Positions 35,915 through 48,045 of a DNA stretch of 64,000 bases are shown here, one piece after another. The translations under genes were made by a program, and so were the position numbers. The notes beneath the pieces are model-generated. The model was given only the letters and a program-made list of their open reading frames with translations, had not been told where the DNA came from and did not search any database. How positions within the stretch are numbered: position 1 is the stretch's first letter; every line of letters starts with the position of its first letter. This DNA is from Tetrahymena thermophila SB210 (Eukaryota > Ciliophora > Oligohymenophorea > Hymenostomatida > Tetrahymenidae), in NCBI RefSeq assembly GCF_000189635.1, contig NW_002476420.1:250683-314682 (forward strand). Reading direction: 5' to 3'.

Positions 35915-38900
35915 TCAACCAGTATTTTCTAAAAGAATAAATCTAGCTTTTGTGTTTTTAAGTTTGCTTTTTGAAAATGAATCAATAACTAATTATGTGT
36001 TTATAAATATATTCTTTGTTATTAAAACTAATTAGTTTTTAATATATATTAACTTTTAATATTGCTTGAAAAAGATTTATATTTTTTTGATTTGGAGATT
36101 TATATTCAGCAATCAAATTATTTATGTGAAATAGAAAGCTAATTATTTCTTTCAATTATTCTTTGGTTATTCTGACGAATAAATAAATAAATATCTATCT
36201 ATCTTTTAATCCATTACTAATTACTATATCTATCAATCTATCAATAAATCAATTAATCATTAAACAAAATCAGATAAATTTCAAGTAATTAATTCAAGGA
36301 GTATAAATTATTAATTTTTTGATAATTATCTAATGATCATGTAAGAAATAAACATTTTAGATTAAAAAAAAATCCAAATGTTACATGACAAACTGCTATC
36401 AATGTTTTTCAAAAATATTCCTACTTTTTTATTATTTTTTCACTAATAGATATGGAGTAGATATCATAAAAGCCAAATATATTAAATCCATACAGTAACT
36501 ATATTAAGATAATGCTTGTTTTGTTGAAAAGACAGATAAATTGAAATTATTGCAAATATTTTTTTCAAAATTGAATTTACATACGATTTAGCAAACAAAA
36601 CAAAACCAAAATTTTTCTTACACTTGACTTCAAATATGAAGTTTTAAAGTCTATAAACAAATATAGCTTTGGTTTAATTTCCCTAACAAGTACATATGAT
36701 ATTTTGATTATAATATCTTATTTTATCTCTGTATTTATCTATAATTATGAACATTTAAGTGCTGTTAATGAAAAGTAAATTTCCATTCTCCCTCCATCTA
36801 TTTTTACAAATTACTATTTTATCAAAAGCTCTATTTTAATATAATCGAACTGAAAGAATAACAAATAGCACCTTAATCAAATTTAATAATTTTACATTCA
36901 ATCAATCATCTAAAAAAGATGATAATTAATTCTAAACAACAATCAAATATTAAAATAATTTGCAAATAAGTATTCTAAAAATGTATGCAGTATCCAATAA
37001 ATTTTGCTCACAATTATCTGTTTTTTACTAAATGTAATTTTTTTTAAAGGCAAAACTTTAAAAAAATAATGATTCTAAATGAAAGAGTCTGTCTAGAGCT
37101 AATTTAAGAAGTTAAAAATTTCAACCAATATTATTCCAATCAATTTGAATTTAAATCAGAAAGTTAAAGCCTAGAAATTTTTTACTAACCAGCTTCGCTT
37201 TTATTGAAAAAACAAAGTATAATTATTCTTCTCTATCAATTATAATAAATAAATTTATTCAATTATTAAAAAAAATTAGACTTTAAATTCTTGAAGATCT
37301 CACATTTTTCATTTTTTATCGATTGCGTAAAATTAATTTGAAGATATTTTGGAATAAATTATAAATAATACAATAATGTATTTCATACCAAACACTAAAT
37401 CGTGCTCATGTAATTTTTATTAGCAAATATAATTACCTATCTAGTACATTTAATTTTTAACATCTTGATTACTCTAAATCAAATTATAAATTTACATTTT
37501 ATGACTGCTGCCATAAAATAAACAAATACATTGAACTCATTTCTATCTTAGTTATATTCAAAAAATATTTACCTTTTTTATTATTACTAAATTATTTTAA
37601 TTTTAAGGCAGGTTATTTTAAAAAACCAAAATATAATCAACAACTTTTTCATTAGTTTTTGTTACATAGGAGTAAATAAATATTAACCCATTTTCTTCAT
37701 TAATTTGATATAATTCAATCATTTTAAAAATTATTATTATATAATTCTTGCATATATGACTGAATACTGCCAAGAAAAGAAATGAAATAAAAACATTTAG
37801 TTTCCTTTTATCTTAGTTATATTCAAATAGTATTTATCTTTTTTATTATCTTTAATTAAAAAAAAAAGTTTGAAAAAAACCCAAACAAAATCAGTATTTT
37901 TAAATTATTTTTTTTTAAGAAATTTTTAAAATAGAATAAATATTAACTAATTTTTATAATTAATTTAATATCAAAAAATGGTTTAAAAATTAACTAATAA
38001 TATTTTTATATAACTTTGTAACTTTTATAAAATTAATTATTTATATAGCTTATACAAATTAAATGTATCTAATCAAATTAAAATTATAACAATAAAAATA
38101 TTTATTTATTTTCTTCTAATAAAATTAAAAATTATTAAATAATTTAAATTAAAAGTAATAATTTTTTATTTTATATTCAAGATTCTTATTTATGATTTTC
38201 TTTTAAACTAAGAATTTCTAAACTAAATATTAAATTCTATATTAAAGTTATTAATAGAAATTTTTGATATATTTAACAAGAAGAAAATTGGTTCTTGGCA
38301 TATGTAAAACCCACTTTTTAAAATACCCGAAAAGATAAAAACATACATTTTTTAAAATGACTTAAATAGTAAAAAATAAAAACAAACTTAACAAATGCTA
38401 ACTAAAATTAATTATTAACAAATAAATATGCAAACTTTACAAAATCAATAAATAAATAATTTTTTGAAAAAAATTTCAATTTAATATAAATTTATTTTAT
38501 TATTTTAATTTAATTTTAAATATAGTAAAAAAATTATCTTTAATTGCCATTTTAGTAAATTATTTTTAAATTAAAAATTTAATAAGAATAGAAAATTTAA
38601 TGAAAATCATTTAAGCCATTTAAAAAAATAATTTTCATAATTATTTTAAAATATAAATTTATAAATTTCAAATTAATTTAATATAAATTATAATGTGTTA
38701 GTTTTAATTATTGATAATAAATACATTTTTTATTTTATATATTTTTATATTTTTTTTTATTAAAATAAACATCTTCTATGATTAAAATTATTCTAAAAAT
38801 TATTAATTTTTTTAAAATTTATTATATTAACGCATTTGCTAGAATTATTATGCTAATTTTTATTATTATCATCAAAATTATTTTAAATATAATTTTAATT

Positions 38901-40053
38901 ATTTTTTGAATAATTTTTTAAACAAAAATATTTATTTTTTATTATTTATATTAAAAATATGAAATTATTTTAATTAAAAATATATTTAGAAATATAGATA
39001 TAAATTATTATATTTGTAAAAGGAAGGGAATTTCTCAATTTAATAAATGGATATTTGTGTGATGTTTTAAGAAGTAAAAATCAATTTTATAATTTTATAA
39101 TTGCTAGTTTATTTAATTTTTTTTAAAATAGATAAAATTTATTGTTTGTCTTTGAAAAAATATTTTATTATCATTTTAAATTCAATTCAAATTATACACT
39201 TTTTTTTATCTAGTTTTTCAATTAAATTGTTTGAATGTGGTTGATAGATAGATAAATGAGTGTTTTAATTATTTTAAAAAGCAAATTCCTTTTTATAAAT
39301 AAATGAAAGTTTTTTCTAAAAAAAATTTAAAAAAAAAGAATTAAATTGTTTTATTAACAATTTTTAAGTTTTATTTCATTAATCTTTTGTTTTGGCAGTC
39401 ATTTAGAATAACTTTTTTAAAGTTTCTTTTATCATTATGATTATTTGATGATTTTTTAATGTTGGTAAAAAATAAAGTTAATTTCATCATTTCAGTCAAT
39501 AAATGATTATTCATTTTCAGAAATGGATATAATTTTAAATGTGGGAGTTTGGAAAAAATTTAAGACATATATTTGAATAAAATTGTATCCTTTATCATAC
39601 ATTTTTGGGCTTTGCGCGTGCCTAAATTTAACATACAGATATATAGATATACTTTCTTTTAAAACTTCAAGAATAAAAGACGTTTTTGATAAAAAATTTT
39701 TATTCGTTGGAGGATGAAAACGGTAACATTCTTTCTTTGAAATTAATATAAAAATTCTGTTTTTAAAAAAGAAAAGACTTTGCAATCTTTTTCTTTGTCA
39801 AATCTCTATGAAAAAAAGCAAATAAGTTACTAATTATGTTTTTTGTTTGTTTGTTTTTTATTTGTTTGATTATTCAATCAATCAATCAAAACTAAATAAA
39901 GGAAAAAATAAGTCATTCAAAATGCATAGGAAAATTTGTTTTTGGAGGAGATGAAGGGAAAGGAAGAAAGAAAAAAAAATTAAAAAACTGAATTTAATAT
40001 AAATAAAATATAACAAAAAAATATTAAAACACACAAGAAAAAAAATAAATAGA
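35915..40053. other. 4.1-kb AT-rich divergent intergenic region
   Basis: One of the two longest gene-free stretches. It includes GATA/TCTA and TAAT microsatellite runs near 36180-36260, a diverged duplication at about 37.5-38.0 kb, and near-pure A/T from 38.0 to 39.3 kb. A GC-richer patch near 39590-39730 lies upstream of the granule protein gene and may belong to its promoter. No gene is supported. Confidence 0.5.
37500..38030. repeat. diverged tandem duplication, about 255-bp units
   Basis: Two direct copies, about 37500-37755 and 37756-38030. Shared blocks in order are ATGACTG..TACTGCCA-like, CATTT..TATCTTAGTTATATTCAAA, TATTTA/TATTTATC, TTTTTATTAT, a run of A followed by ACC(C)AAA, and AATAAATATTAAC near the end. 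Confidence 0.6.
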
Positions 40054-41502
40054 ATGAGAGTTATTGCTGCCCTCCTCGTTATTGCACTTGTCTGTCAAAG
40101 TGCTATGGCTGTTACTTCCAAGTCCCAAGCCAAGTTGATGATGGAAAAGATCAACTCTAAGTTGGAAAAATCCCACCTTGGTCGTGCCTTAAAGGGTATG
40201 GTCACCATTGCCACCAAGCTCGGTTATGACTACTAAGATCTCTATGATGCCTTCGCTGCCCTCAAGAACTAATTATTAAACAACCTTGACAACGAAAATT
40301 CCTTATTCGAAACCTAAACCGCTTCCCACGACAGTGCTGTTGCTCAATTCAACGCTGACATCAGCAACTACAACGGTCAAGTAAAAAAAAATACAATTTT
40401 TAAAGAAATATAATTTGTGAATAATTAGATTCTCATCCAAAAAAATAAAATAAAATGAATAATATTTAAAATAAACTAATAAGTTGTTTCTAATTTCACC
40501 AACAAACCAAGCAATTAATTGATTCATTGATTGATTGATTCTAATATTTTACATTTTATAAATAGATTAACGATGCTTAAGCTTAATTAAACGACCTCAA
40601 CGACTCCTTGAACACCTACTAACAAAACTTATAGGATGCTCAACAAGCTCTCTAAGACAACACTGATGCTCTCAATGCTGCCGAAGAAGCTCTTGCCAAT
40701 GCTGAAGCTCTTTACCAAGTTGCCACCGCTGAATACAGCAATGCTGATTAAGTTATCGGACTCGCTGTTGAAAAACTCCAAGAAGCTTAATCGTAAACAA
40801 ATAATTATCTATTTATTCATTTTGCTTTCATATAATTTGCTTTATTAGCAATTAAATGAAATGTTATATCAATCAAGCTTTTGCAATGCATCAATAATTA
40901 ATTTTTTTACAAATAATTATAGCCACTACGACAATGCTGACCTCGGATCTTTCTCCTTCGTCTAAATCAAGAACACCTTCGTTTCTTTCGCCTAAAAGGT
41001 CACTGAAGCCACCAAGGGAATGAATGCCAAGCACTAACTCTTCGTCAAGCCTGTCGTCTAAGCTATGATGTAAGTTAAGAACAACACCAGTTAATCCTCC
41101 ATCTAAACTGCCATCAAGGCCCTCCAAGACTTACAAGCTTACTTCCAAAAGACCTTCTCTGATCTTACCAACGAATACGTTAGCTTCACCTAAAACGTCT
41201 AATCCACCATTGATGGTCTCAACTAAATTATCGATATCTTACAAAACTAAGTCATCCCTGGATACGAAGCTCAAATCAGCTCTTTACAAGCTCAAATCTA
41301 ATAAGTTGAAGATGCTCTCGCTCTTGCCTAACAAAACTTACAAGATGCTTAAAACGCTCTTGATGCTGAAAACGCTCAATGGGAAAACGTCGTAGCTAGA
41401 CACTAAGCTCTCGTTGACAGAATCAACTCCGAATACGACCTCGTTACCCAAGCTGACAGAATCGTTAGAAACGCTCAAGCTTAAGTTAACGGCTCTGACT
41501 GA
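40054..41502 (+). CDS. dense-core granule lattice (Grl-family) protein
   Basis: Three exons, 40054-40380, 40566-40792 and 40923-41502, with introns of 185 and 130 nt, encode 377 aa ending GSD. The signal peptide is MRVIAALLVIALVCQSAMA. The mature region is acidic, rich in A, N, Q, L and D, nearly free of cysteine, and built of long alpha-helical heptad stretches (LNDLNDSLNTYQQNLQDAQQ; VEDALALAQQNLQDAQNALD). This is the composition of Tetrahymena Grl proteins, which are cleaved from proproteins and form the Ca-binding crystalline core of mucocysts. Codon use is strikingly different from neighbours (many GCC, CTC, AAG, ATC and TAA-Gln), a sign of very high expression. Splice phases are consistent. 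I cannot say which Grl member it is, nor locate the propeptide cleavage site. Confidence 0.88.
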
Positions 41503-43319
41503 TCAATTTGATTTGTTAACTCACTCAATAAAATTATATAATATGATTTTACTTTATGTCTAATCATGTATATTTCGTGTTTTATCATGAATGAATGAAA
41601 AGTATTGATTTTATCTCTTAAATGAATACATTGAAATACCTTTTTATATAAATTTTACTTTCTATTTGATTTACTTAACTTTTCAAATATTTCTTATTAA
41701 TAGCTTTAAAATACAATCTACTTACTAACCTACTAACTATTTATTAGTGGCTACATTTTTTACATAATATATATTTACTAATATCCTTAAAAAGTATATC
41801 TATCTATGATTGTGCGAGTGTGCTTATCTCAAATAATTTTAATTAAATAGCTATTGGATATATATTTTAGTATTATTAATAATTGTTCATAGATTATATA
41901 TTTTAAACAATTTTTAAATAGGATTTCATACTCCCTAAATAGAGTAGAGTTAATCATATTTGTAAAAAGATATGAAAAAGAAAGAGTTTATTTGTTTGTT
42001 TGTTTATTTTTAACTGATCAAAAGTGATTCTTGATTGATTTATAGATAAATACAATTATTTTATAAATAATCTTGAGACTCTCAATAAGATTAAAAGTAA
42101 AAGGAAAAAGAAGTATAGTATGGTATAAATTAATGAACAAAACTAATTAAAAAAATAATATTGTAATTAATTAATGATAAAATAATATTTCAAATGCTTG
42201 AGTTGCTTCTAATAATCATATTTATTTATTTATGTATATATATATTTATTTGCCCATTTTAATTTGAATTTTTAATTAAAATAACCTTCTAGGTTCATTT
42301 GTTGGCTAATTAAATTTATTTGAAGTGTTAGTAATTCTATTTTTTATTTTGAAAAAAAGTATTTTTGGAATTAATAATCATCCAATCATAATTTAATAAT
42401 AATATTTGAAATCAACATGAAAAATACATTTTTTTATTCTTTACAAAGTTATTAATTGATTGATTCAAAAGAAAAAATAAATATTTTATCATAAAATTAT
42501 TTGATATTTTATAAAACACAATAATTTTTTATTTTTAGATGTCACTTTGATTTTTTATTAATGAAATTAATTTTATCAAACACTCTTTAGACAAAAAATA
42601 TAATAAAAAATATTTTAATCAACTAAATATTTAAAAATTAGTATTTCAGATGCTTAAATTTCTTTTCAAAATGGCTTTTATTTATTAATTTGTTTGTTTG
42701 TTTGGTAATATATATAATTTGAATTTTTATCAAAAATCTAGATTGTTCTTTTGGATATTTTTAGTTTTTTTGAGTAATCCAATCCTATTTATTACTTTTG
42801 GCAATGAATATTTTTGGAATAAACATGTATTTAATTATATTAACAATTTAAACAACAATAATATAAAATTATTATTAATTTAAACAACAATAATTTAAAA
42901 TTATAATTACATTCATAAATTAATTCAAAAAAATAAATTTATCATAAAATAATATTTATTATTTACAATATTTACTTTTAGAAATTATAATTGTTCATTA
43001 GATTTTTTTGAGCAATCCTATTTATTATTTTTGAATATGAATATTTTTGGAATATACATACATAAATTAAATTACATTAATAATAACATATTTAAAGAAC
43101 AATAATATATAAAATTATTATTGCATTTAAGTTATAAATTGATTCAAAAAAAATTTATCAGAGAATTATATATATTATTTACAATATTTACTTTTAGACA
43201 GACGACTTAATAATTATTTCGTTTTTATATTTCATTCTTATTTATTTTTATACATTAAATTAATTTTATTAAACACTTTTTAGACAGACAGACAGACAAA
43301 CATTTTTTCCTAATTTTTT
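41503..43319. other. convergent intergenic region with repeats
   Basis: 1.8 kb tail-to-tail spacer. It holds TTTG/TTTA microsatellite tracts near 41985-42010 and 42690-42705, the duplication at 42743-43200, and a GACA run near 43284-43298. No gene is seen. Confidence 0.5.
42743..43200. repeat. diverged tandem duplication, 210-250-bp units
   Basis: Two direct copies, about 42743-42990 and 42992-43200. Shared blocks are TTTTTTGAG(T/C)AATCC, CTATTTATTA, GAATATTTTTGGAATA, AACAATAATAT..AAATTATTATT, TTAATTCAAAAAAA-type, TTTATCA, and TTTACAATATTTACTTTTAGA at both ends. An ATTAATTTTAT.AAACACT.TTTAGACA word lies outside both copies, near 42566 and 43260. Confidence 0.65.
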
Positions 43320-46300
43320 TCACTTTTTTTATTGGCTGGTTTTATGATTCTAATTATTACTACTTTTAATCACTTAGAATTGATTTTACTTTGCCTTTTC
43401 TAGAATAAATTTATAGTAGTGAACTAGCTCATTGCTGCTCAACTATTCTACATTTACATCGTCAGCTGCTAAAACCATTTAAGAGTTGTTATTGATGTTT
43501 TTTGAAGGACTAGATTTCTCTATTTTTGTATATTTATGAGTGCTTTCTAGCTGATCTTAGGCTCCTTAACTCATTCTCAGATCTTCATCTCTGAAAATTT
43601 GTAAATATGGATCATTCTTGTCAACATTCATAAATTAAGATGAAAGCATTTTTTGGGAACTAAATTAATTATTGACATTATTACTATTAAATGAAAAGTA
43701 GTCCTATTCAAACTAATCTCTATCATTTTTATTATTTAATAGCAAAATCGAACCTCTCTATCCTGATTTATTTTACTTTCTCATTTCTGGCGAATGATTG
43801 TTTTATTTCAGCCTTTCAATTTAATCTATTTATTTGTTGTTTTAGTGTATTTCCTCTTCTGCATCATTTAGATTAATTTAATAGTGCTTTGGATCTTCTT
43901 TATCATTTTTAGAGTTGTAATTCTACATATTTTGTTTCATAAAATTTATAGATTGTTAATTGTAAACTCCATTCAATTCTTCATGCTATTAAATCATTGA
44001 TTTTCTTGGTTAACTGTTCATTAAATGATTTTAGGTAACATTCTAATCTAAATGCTCTTAGTTATTTAGACTGTTTAAAATATTATCATTTGTGCCTCTC
44101 ATTCCTACCTTAGAAGCAGGTCTACTACCATTCAAACTTTCATTTGGGAGTAAAACAGCTGAGTAATTATGATTTTATTTAACTTTTAGTTTAATGTCAG
44201 GCATATTTGATAATCTTGAATTTCTAAAAAAGCTCAACCGATCATTTATTGATGCATCACTAAGTGAAACACTTTTATCTGGAGTATTCGATCTAGAAGA
44301 CTAATTTTTTTTATTCTACCTATCTTTCGTATTTTTTAATTACTATCCTTCTTTTTTATTGCTACTTAACGATCTTTCGTTCATCGATATTTCACTTTAT
44401 GTCATACCTGCTCCTTTAGGAGCCATTTATACACCTTTCTAAATTGTCTTGCTTTGAAATGATGATTATAGGGTTGAATTCTTAAAGCTGTTTATTGTAT
44501 TGTTTTAAAAATTTTTTTGTTTGCTCTGCTCAGAGTTTGGAAAGAAGTCATCTTTGGTAAAAAAACCAGGTTTATCAGGTGTAAATTCGTTCTTATGCTT
44601 GGATTTACTTTTGTCTGCTGATCCTTTTGCTGTGATAATTTTCGAAGGAGTTACCTAAACTTTTGATTTATTTTATTCTGTTTAATTTTTTGCAGGCGAA
44701 AAGTCTTCAATAGTAAACGCACCTGTCTTTTCAGGAGTAAATTCAGTTTTATTCTTTTTTTCTGGAGCTATTTTATCGTTTTTTGTTTTAGTTGGAGTTG
44801 CTTATAATTTAGATTAATTTTAATCTGTGAAGTTGCTTAAAATTACACTTTTTCTGGGTTAAGATTCATTTTTTGGTGGAGATTAATAAGTTTTTTAGGA
44901 TTTTGGATTTGCTTAAATAGCTGTGTAATTATACTGATCTTAAACAACAGGATATTGGACAGGATTCATATAATTATTTTAAATTTTTTTGATTATTTCT
45001 GCTGACGATGGAAACTTTTCGAATTAGCTCTTTCTTGTATTTTCTTTTTTCTTTTTAGCTGATGGCGTATTATAAATTAAATTTTCATCAGTTAGTTATT
45101 TTTCGCCTTTAGGTTGCTCATTTTTATTAAAAGAGGCCGTTTTCATGTTATTCAGCCATAAAGCCTGTGACTAATTAAATTTATCAGAACTTTATTTCTT
45201 GTTTTGAAGCTTATTTTCACCCAATATAGTGCTTTTACCAAATATTTCTTAATTTTTATTCTTCTAAAATATATTGCTTGCTTCAAAATTCTAATTTACA
45301 GTTTTTTTTCTATCCAGGTTATTTGATGAGTTACTCCTGTTTTTAAAAGCAGAAGCATCTTCGACAAGATTGATAGTGAATTAATTCTATATACCTTTAT
45401 TGTCAACTTTTTGCAAGGCAATTATTTTCTTTTCAGGAGTAGCTTACTCCTATAGATTTTAGCCATTCTTTTTTAAAATTAATGTAGTATCGAAATTAAG
45501 TTTCGTACTCTTATTAAATTAGCTGTTTATATTAGGAGAGCTCTGCTTTTGCTATGGTTATATAGTTTATTTTTCGTTCTCTAAGCCCATAAAAGCAGTC
45601 TTATTAAATTAATCTTAGTCTTATTATGACTTAAAAATCTCTTTCTGCTATTTTTTTTTCTTTGAGTTTGATGTTTAAGGTCTATTTTTGATTAGCTCTA
45701 TCATAGAAATATCTATCATCTCCCTTGTGTTAGGGGATTCTGGTGTGCGTGAGCGATTAAGTCTCCATCTAGTCTAGAAATCTGTTCTATAAGGCGAAGA
45801 CTCTGTGTTAACATAATTTCTATTTTAACTCTACTATTTAGATTACTTCTTTCCACTATTGCTTGCTTAATTTTACTATTGCTATTAAAGTTATTGTTAC
45901 TAACTGATTATTGGAGCAGCTTCTTCTACTTTTTAATTATAATTTAATTTACTTCCAGGCCTAGATTTTGAATACTGAGACTACTAAGAACTTTAATTCT
46001 ATCTACTTATAGCTCCTGCTTTTTCACTATTGTTTTATTTAATACCGCTAGTAATATTATTATTCTAACCATTAATAACATTTTCGCTTAGATTCTTTGT
46101 AAGTTTTTACTGTGAAGGAGATATTGATTTCCTTTTTTAATCATTCAAATACTAAAAAACATTGATTTTTTCATTTAAATATTGCTAAAATTTATTTTGG
46201 TTTCCATTTTCTTGCACATTATTTTCTTGCTTTTTATTGCTTGGTTATTATTTAATACCTTATTTGTTATTTTTTTCATTGCTGCTGTTATTATTTTACT

Positions 46301-46538
46301 ATGCTTGATTATTTTTATTGTCCTTTTAAACTAACTTTTATGGTGATTGTGATTTATTATTTTCATTTTTATTATCATCCTGCGTTAATTTTATTGTAGC
46401 TTCATAAACTCCTTATTTATTCAAGATAAAGCTAATATCGTTTTCAATCAAAAACTACTACAATTTCTTTTTCTCATTTAAGTTTTGCTGATTAAAAGAT
46501 ATGATATTCTAATTTTCTAACAAAGACATCTATTTCAT
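43320..46538 (-). CDS. large low-complexity Q/N/K/S-rich protein, unknown function
   Basis: Intronless frame of 1072 codons, ATG 46538 to TGA 43320, dense in TAA/TAG glutamine codons. The first 50 residues are the most ordered part (SLLENQNIISFNQQNLNEKK, LQQFLIENDISFIL). The rest is mostly disordered, rich in N, Q, K and S. A motif of about 18 residues with the core EFTP-(E/D)-K-x-G-x-FT-x-(D/E)-DF-x-P occurs twice (TEFTPEKTGAFTIEDFSP and NEFTPDKPGFFTKDDFFP). A short helical C-terminus reads ELVHYYKFILEKAKQNQF. I recognise no family; a scaffold or RNA/cytoskeletal granule protein is possible but unsupported. The start is uncertain: the frame stays open with protein-like content for about 100 bp upstream, so an upstream exon may exist. 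Confidence 0.8.
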
Positions 46539-48045
46539 TATGAATCTTGCTTTAGCTTTATAAATAAACGAACTAATATCAATAGCTTGCTCCCTATATG
46601 GATAAATGCTAAATAAAATAAAAAGATTTCCAATCGAATTTATTAGAAATGGCTCCTTTCACTTTTAATTCTTCTATCAGTAAAAAAGTATTTATAGACC
46701 TAATTAAATTTTGTATTTACTGCAACTTTCTAAAGAGATATTTATTTTTTCGTTTAGAATTTAATTAATGGTAATTAATAAAATTTATTAATAATAAATT
46801 AGTCAATCTAATTATTTCTTAATCATTATTGAAATTAAACATTTATAAATAACTTTAAAAGAAATAATTTAGCTTTACTTGATTTTTATGAGTAAAAATA
46901 AATATTTTTTTATTTAATCTAACTAAAGTAAGCTATATATTTATTTTCTCCAATAATATTTATCTATAATTTTTATACCTTCAATATATCCACCAACATC
47001 CAACAAACAAATAAAAAGCAATAAATTAATTTTTAATATTTTTATTTTTAAAAATATTTTAAAATGCATTAATATTATTAATTTATTTTACCTTAATTTA
47101 TACTTTATTTTAAGCTAAACGAATCTTTATATTCTATCTAAGGTCTTTTTAAGAACAAAGTAATAAAATAAAAAAACATTGTCATAATTTAAAGTGATGA
47201 AATAGTTATTTATGTAGGTAGCTAAGAAATGTAGGTACTAAATATAAATTTAAATTTTTATAAATATTTTTTTTAGGTTCTATTAGTGCTAATAAATGAA
47301 TATTTATTTATTTATTTGTATTTTTCTTTTTAATTTTGAAAATATTTTTATTGAAGATTATATTAAACGATAGATTTTAATTTAGGTAGATATAAAATAT
47401 ACATTTTAAAATACAAGCAAATGCTATAATATTATCTTATTTTTAATTAATTTTATAAAATTTTTTATTGTATAATTCTAATTTGTAATCCCTCTTTTGT
47501 TTATATAGTTTATTATTTAAATATAATTTAGACTAGACTAGAATACTGAGTTACTTCTCTTTAATTAGACGAGGGAAAATTGTCAAATAATAAATCGAAT
47601 ATACTTTTTATTTAAAATTTAAATTATGTATCTCTTAGTATAGAGCTGTTTGTCTAAGCAATAGAAACTAGCTACCTCAAATTAAAAATACTTAAATTTG
47701 ATTGATAGTTCCTAGCTAAATTTTTGAATTATTTAGACTTAAGTGTTGATAATATGATAATCTTAGATATCACTGATAAGTAAATGCAGCTCTTAATCTT
47801 TTCCTGCAATTTGAAGAGATACTTGTGATGAGATTTTATTAAAATGTAATCTTAAGAAAGTTTTTCAAAAAAATGTTTATGTTATTAGAAGGATTTAATT
47901 TTTTAATATAAGATGGTTTGTTGGTTGATTTGTTGGTTGGTTGTTATAATAATAATATATTTTTTAAAATTAACAATCAAAGATTGATTAATTTTTTATT
48001 ACTTGATGAAATTTTTTTTCACAAGAATAATACAATCTTGCTTAT
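46539..48045. other. intergenic, AT-rich, with a possible gene relic
   Basis: 1.5 kb between two minus-strand genes. All three minus frames are open at 46540-46740, possibly an unrecognised 5' exon. TTGG repeats lie near 47920-47945. A coding-like stretch on the plus strand is listed separately. Confidence 0.45.
47622..47828 (+). pseudogene. coding-like fragment with internal stop
   Basis: A plus-strand frame of 69 codons with one internal TGA. It reads ...SLSIELFVQAIETSYLKLKI... before the stop and FLAKFLNYLDLSVDNMIILD...LLIFSCNLKRYL after it. The frame is the same on both sides, as expected of a decaying gene. No start, no flanking exon and no family are apparent, so it may be chance. Confidence 0.2.

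Noticed and set aside
39492..39785. Minus-strand frame of about 97 codons upstream of the granule gene
   Set aside because: No in-frame TAA/TAG glutamines except near its end, no domain and no protein-like bias; more likely promoter sequence of the divergent region.
40303..41127. Minus-strand frames antisense to the granule protein
   Set aside because: Asp/Glu/Leu/Val-rich frames produced by the strongly biased sense codons.
42698..42883. Plus-strand frame of 61 codons
   Set aside because: Lies inside the 42.7-43.2 kb duplication and is not kept open in the second copy.
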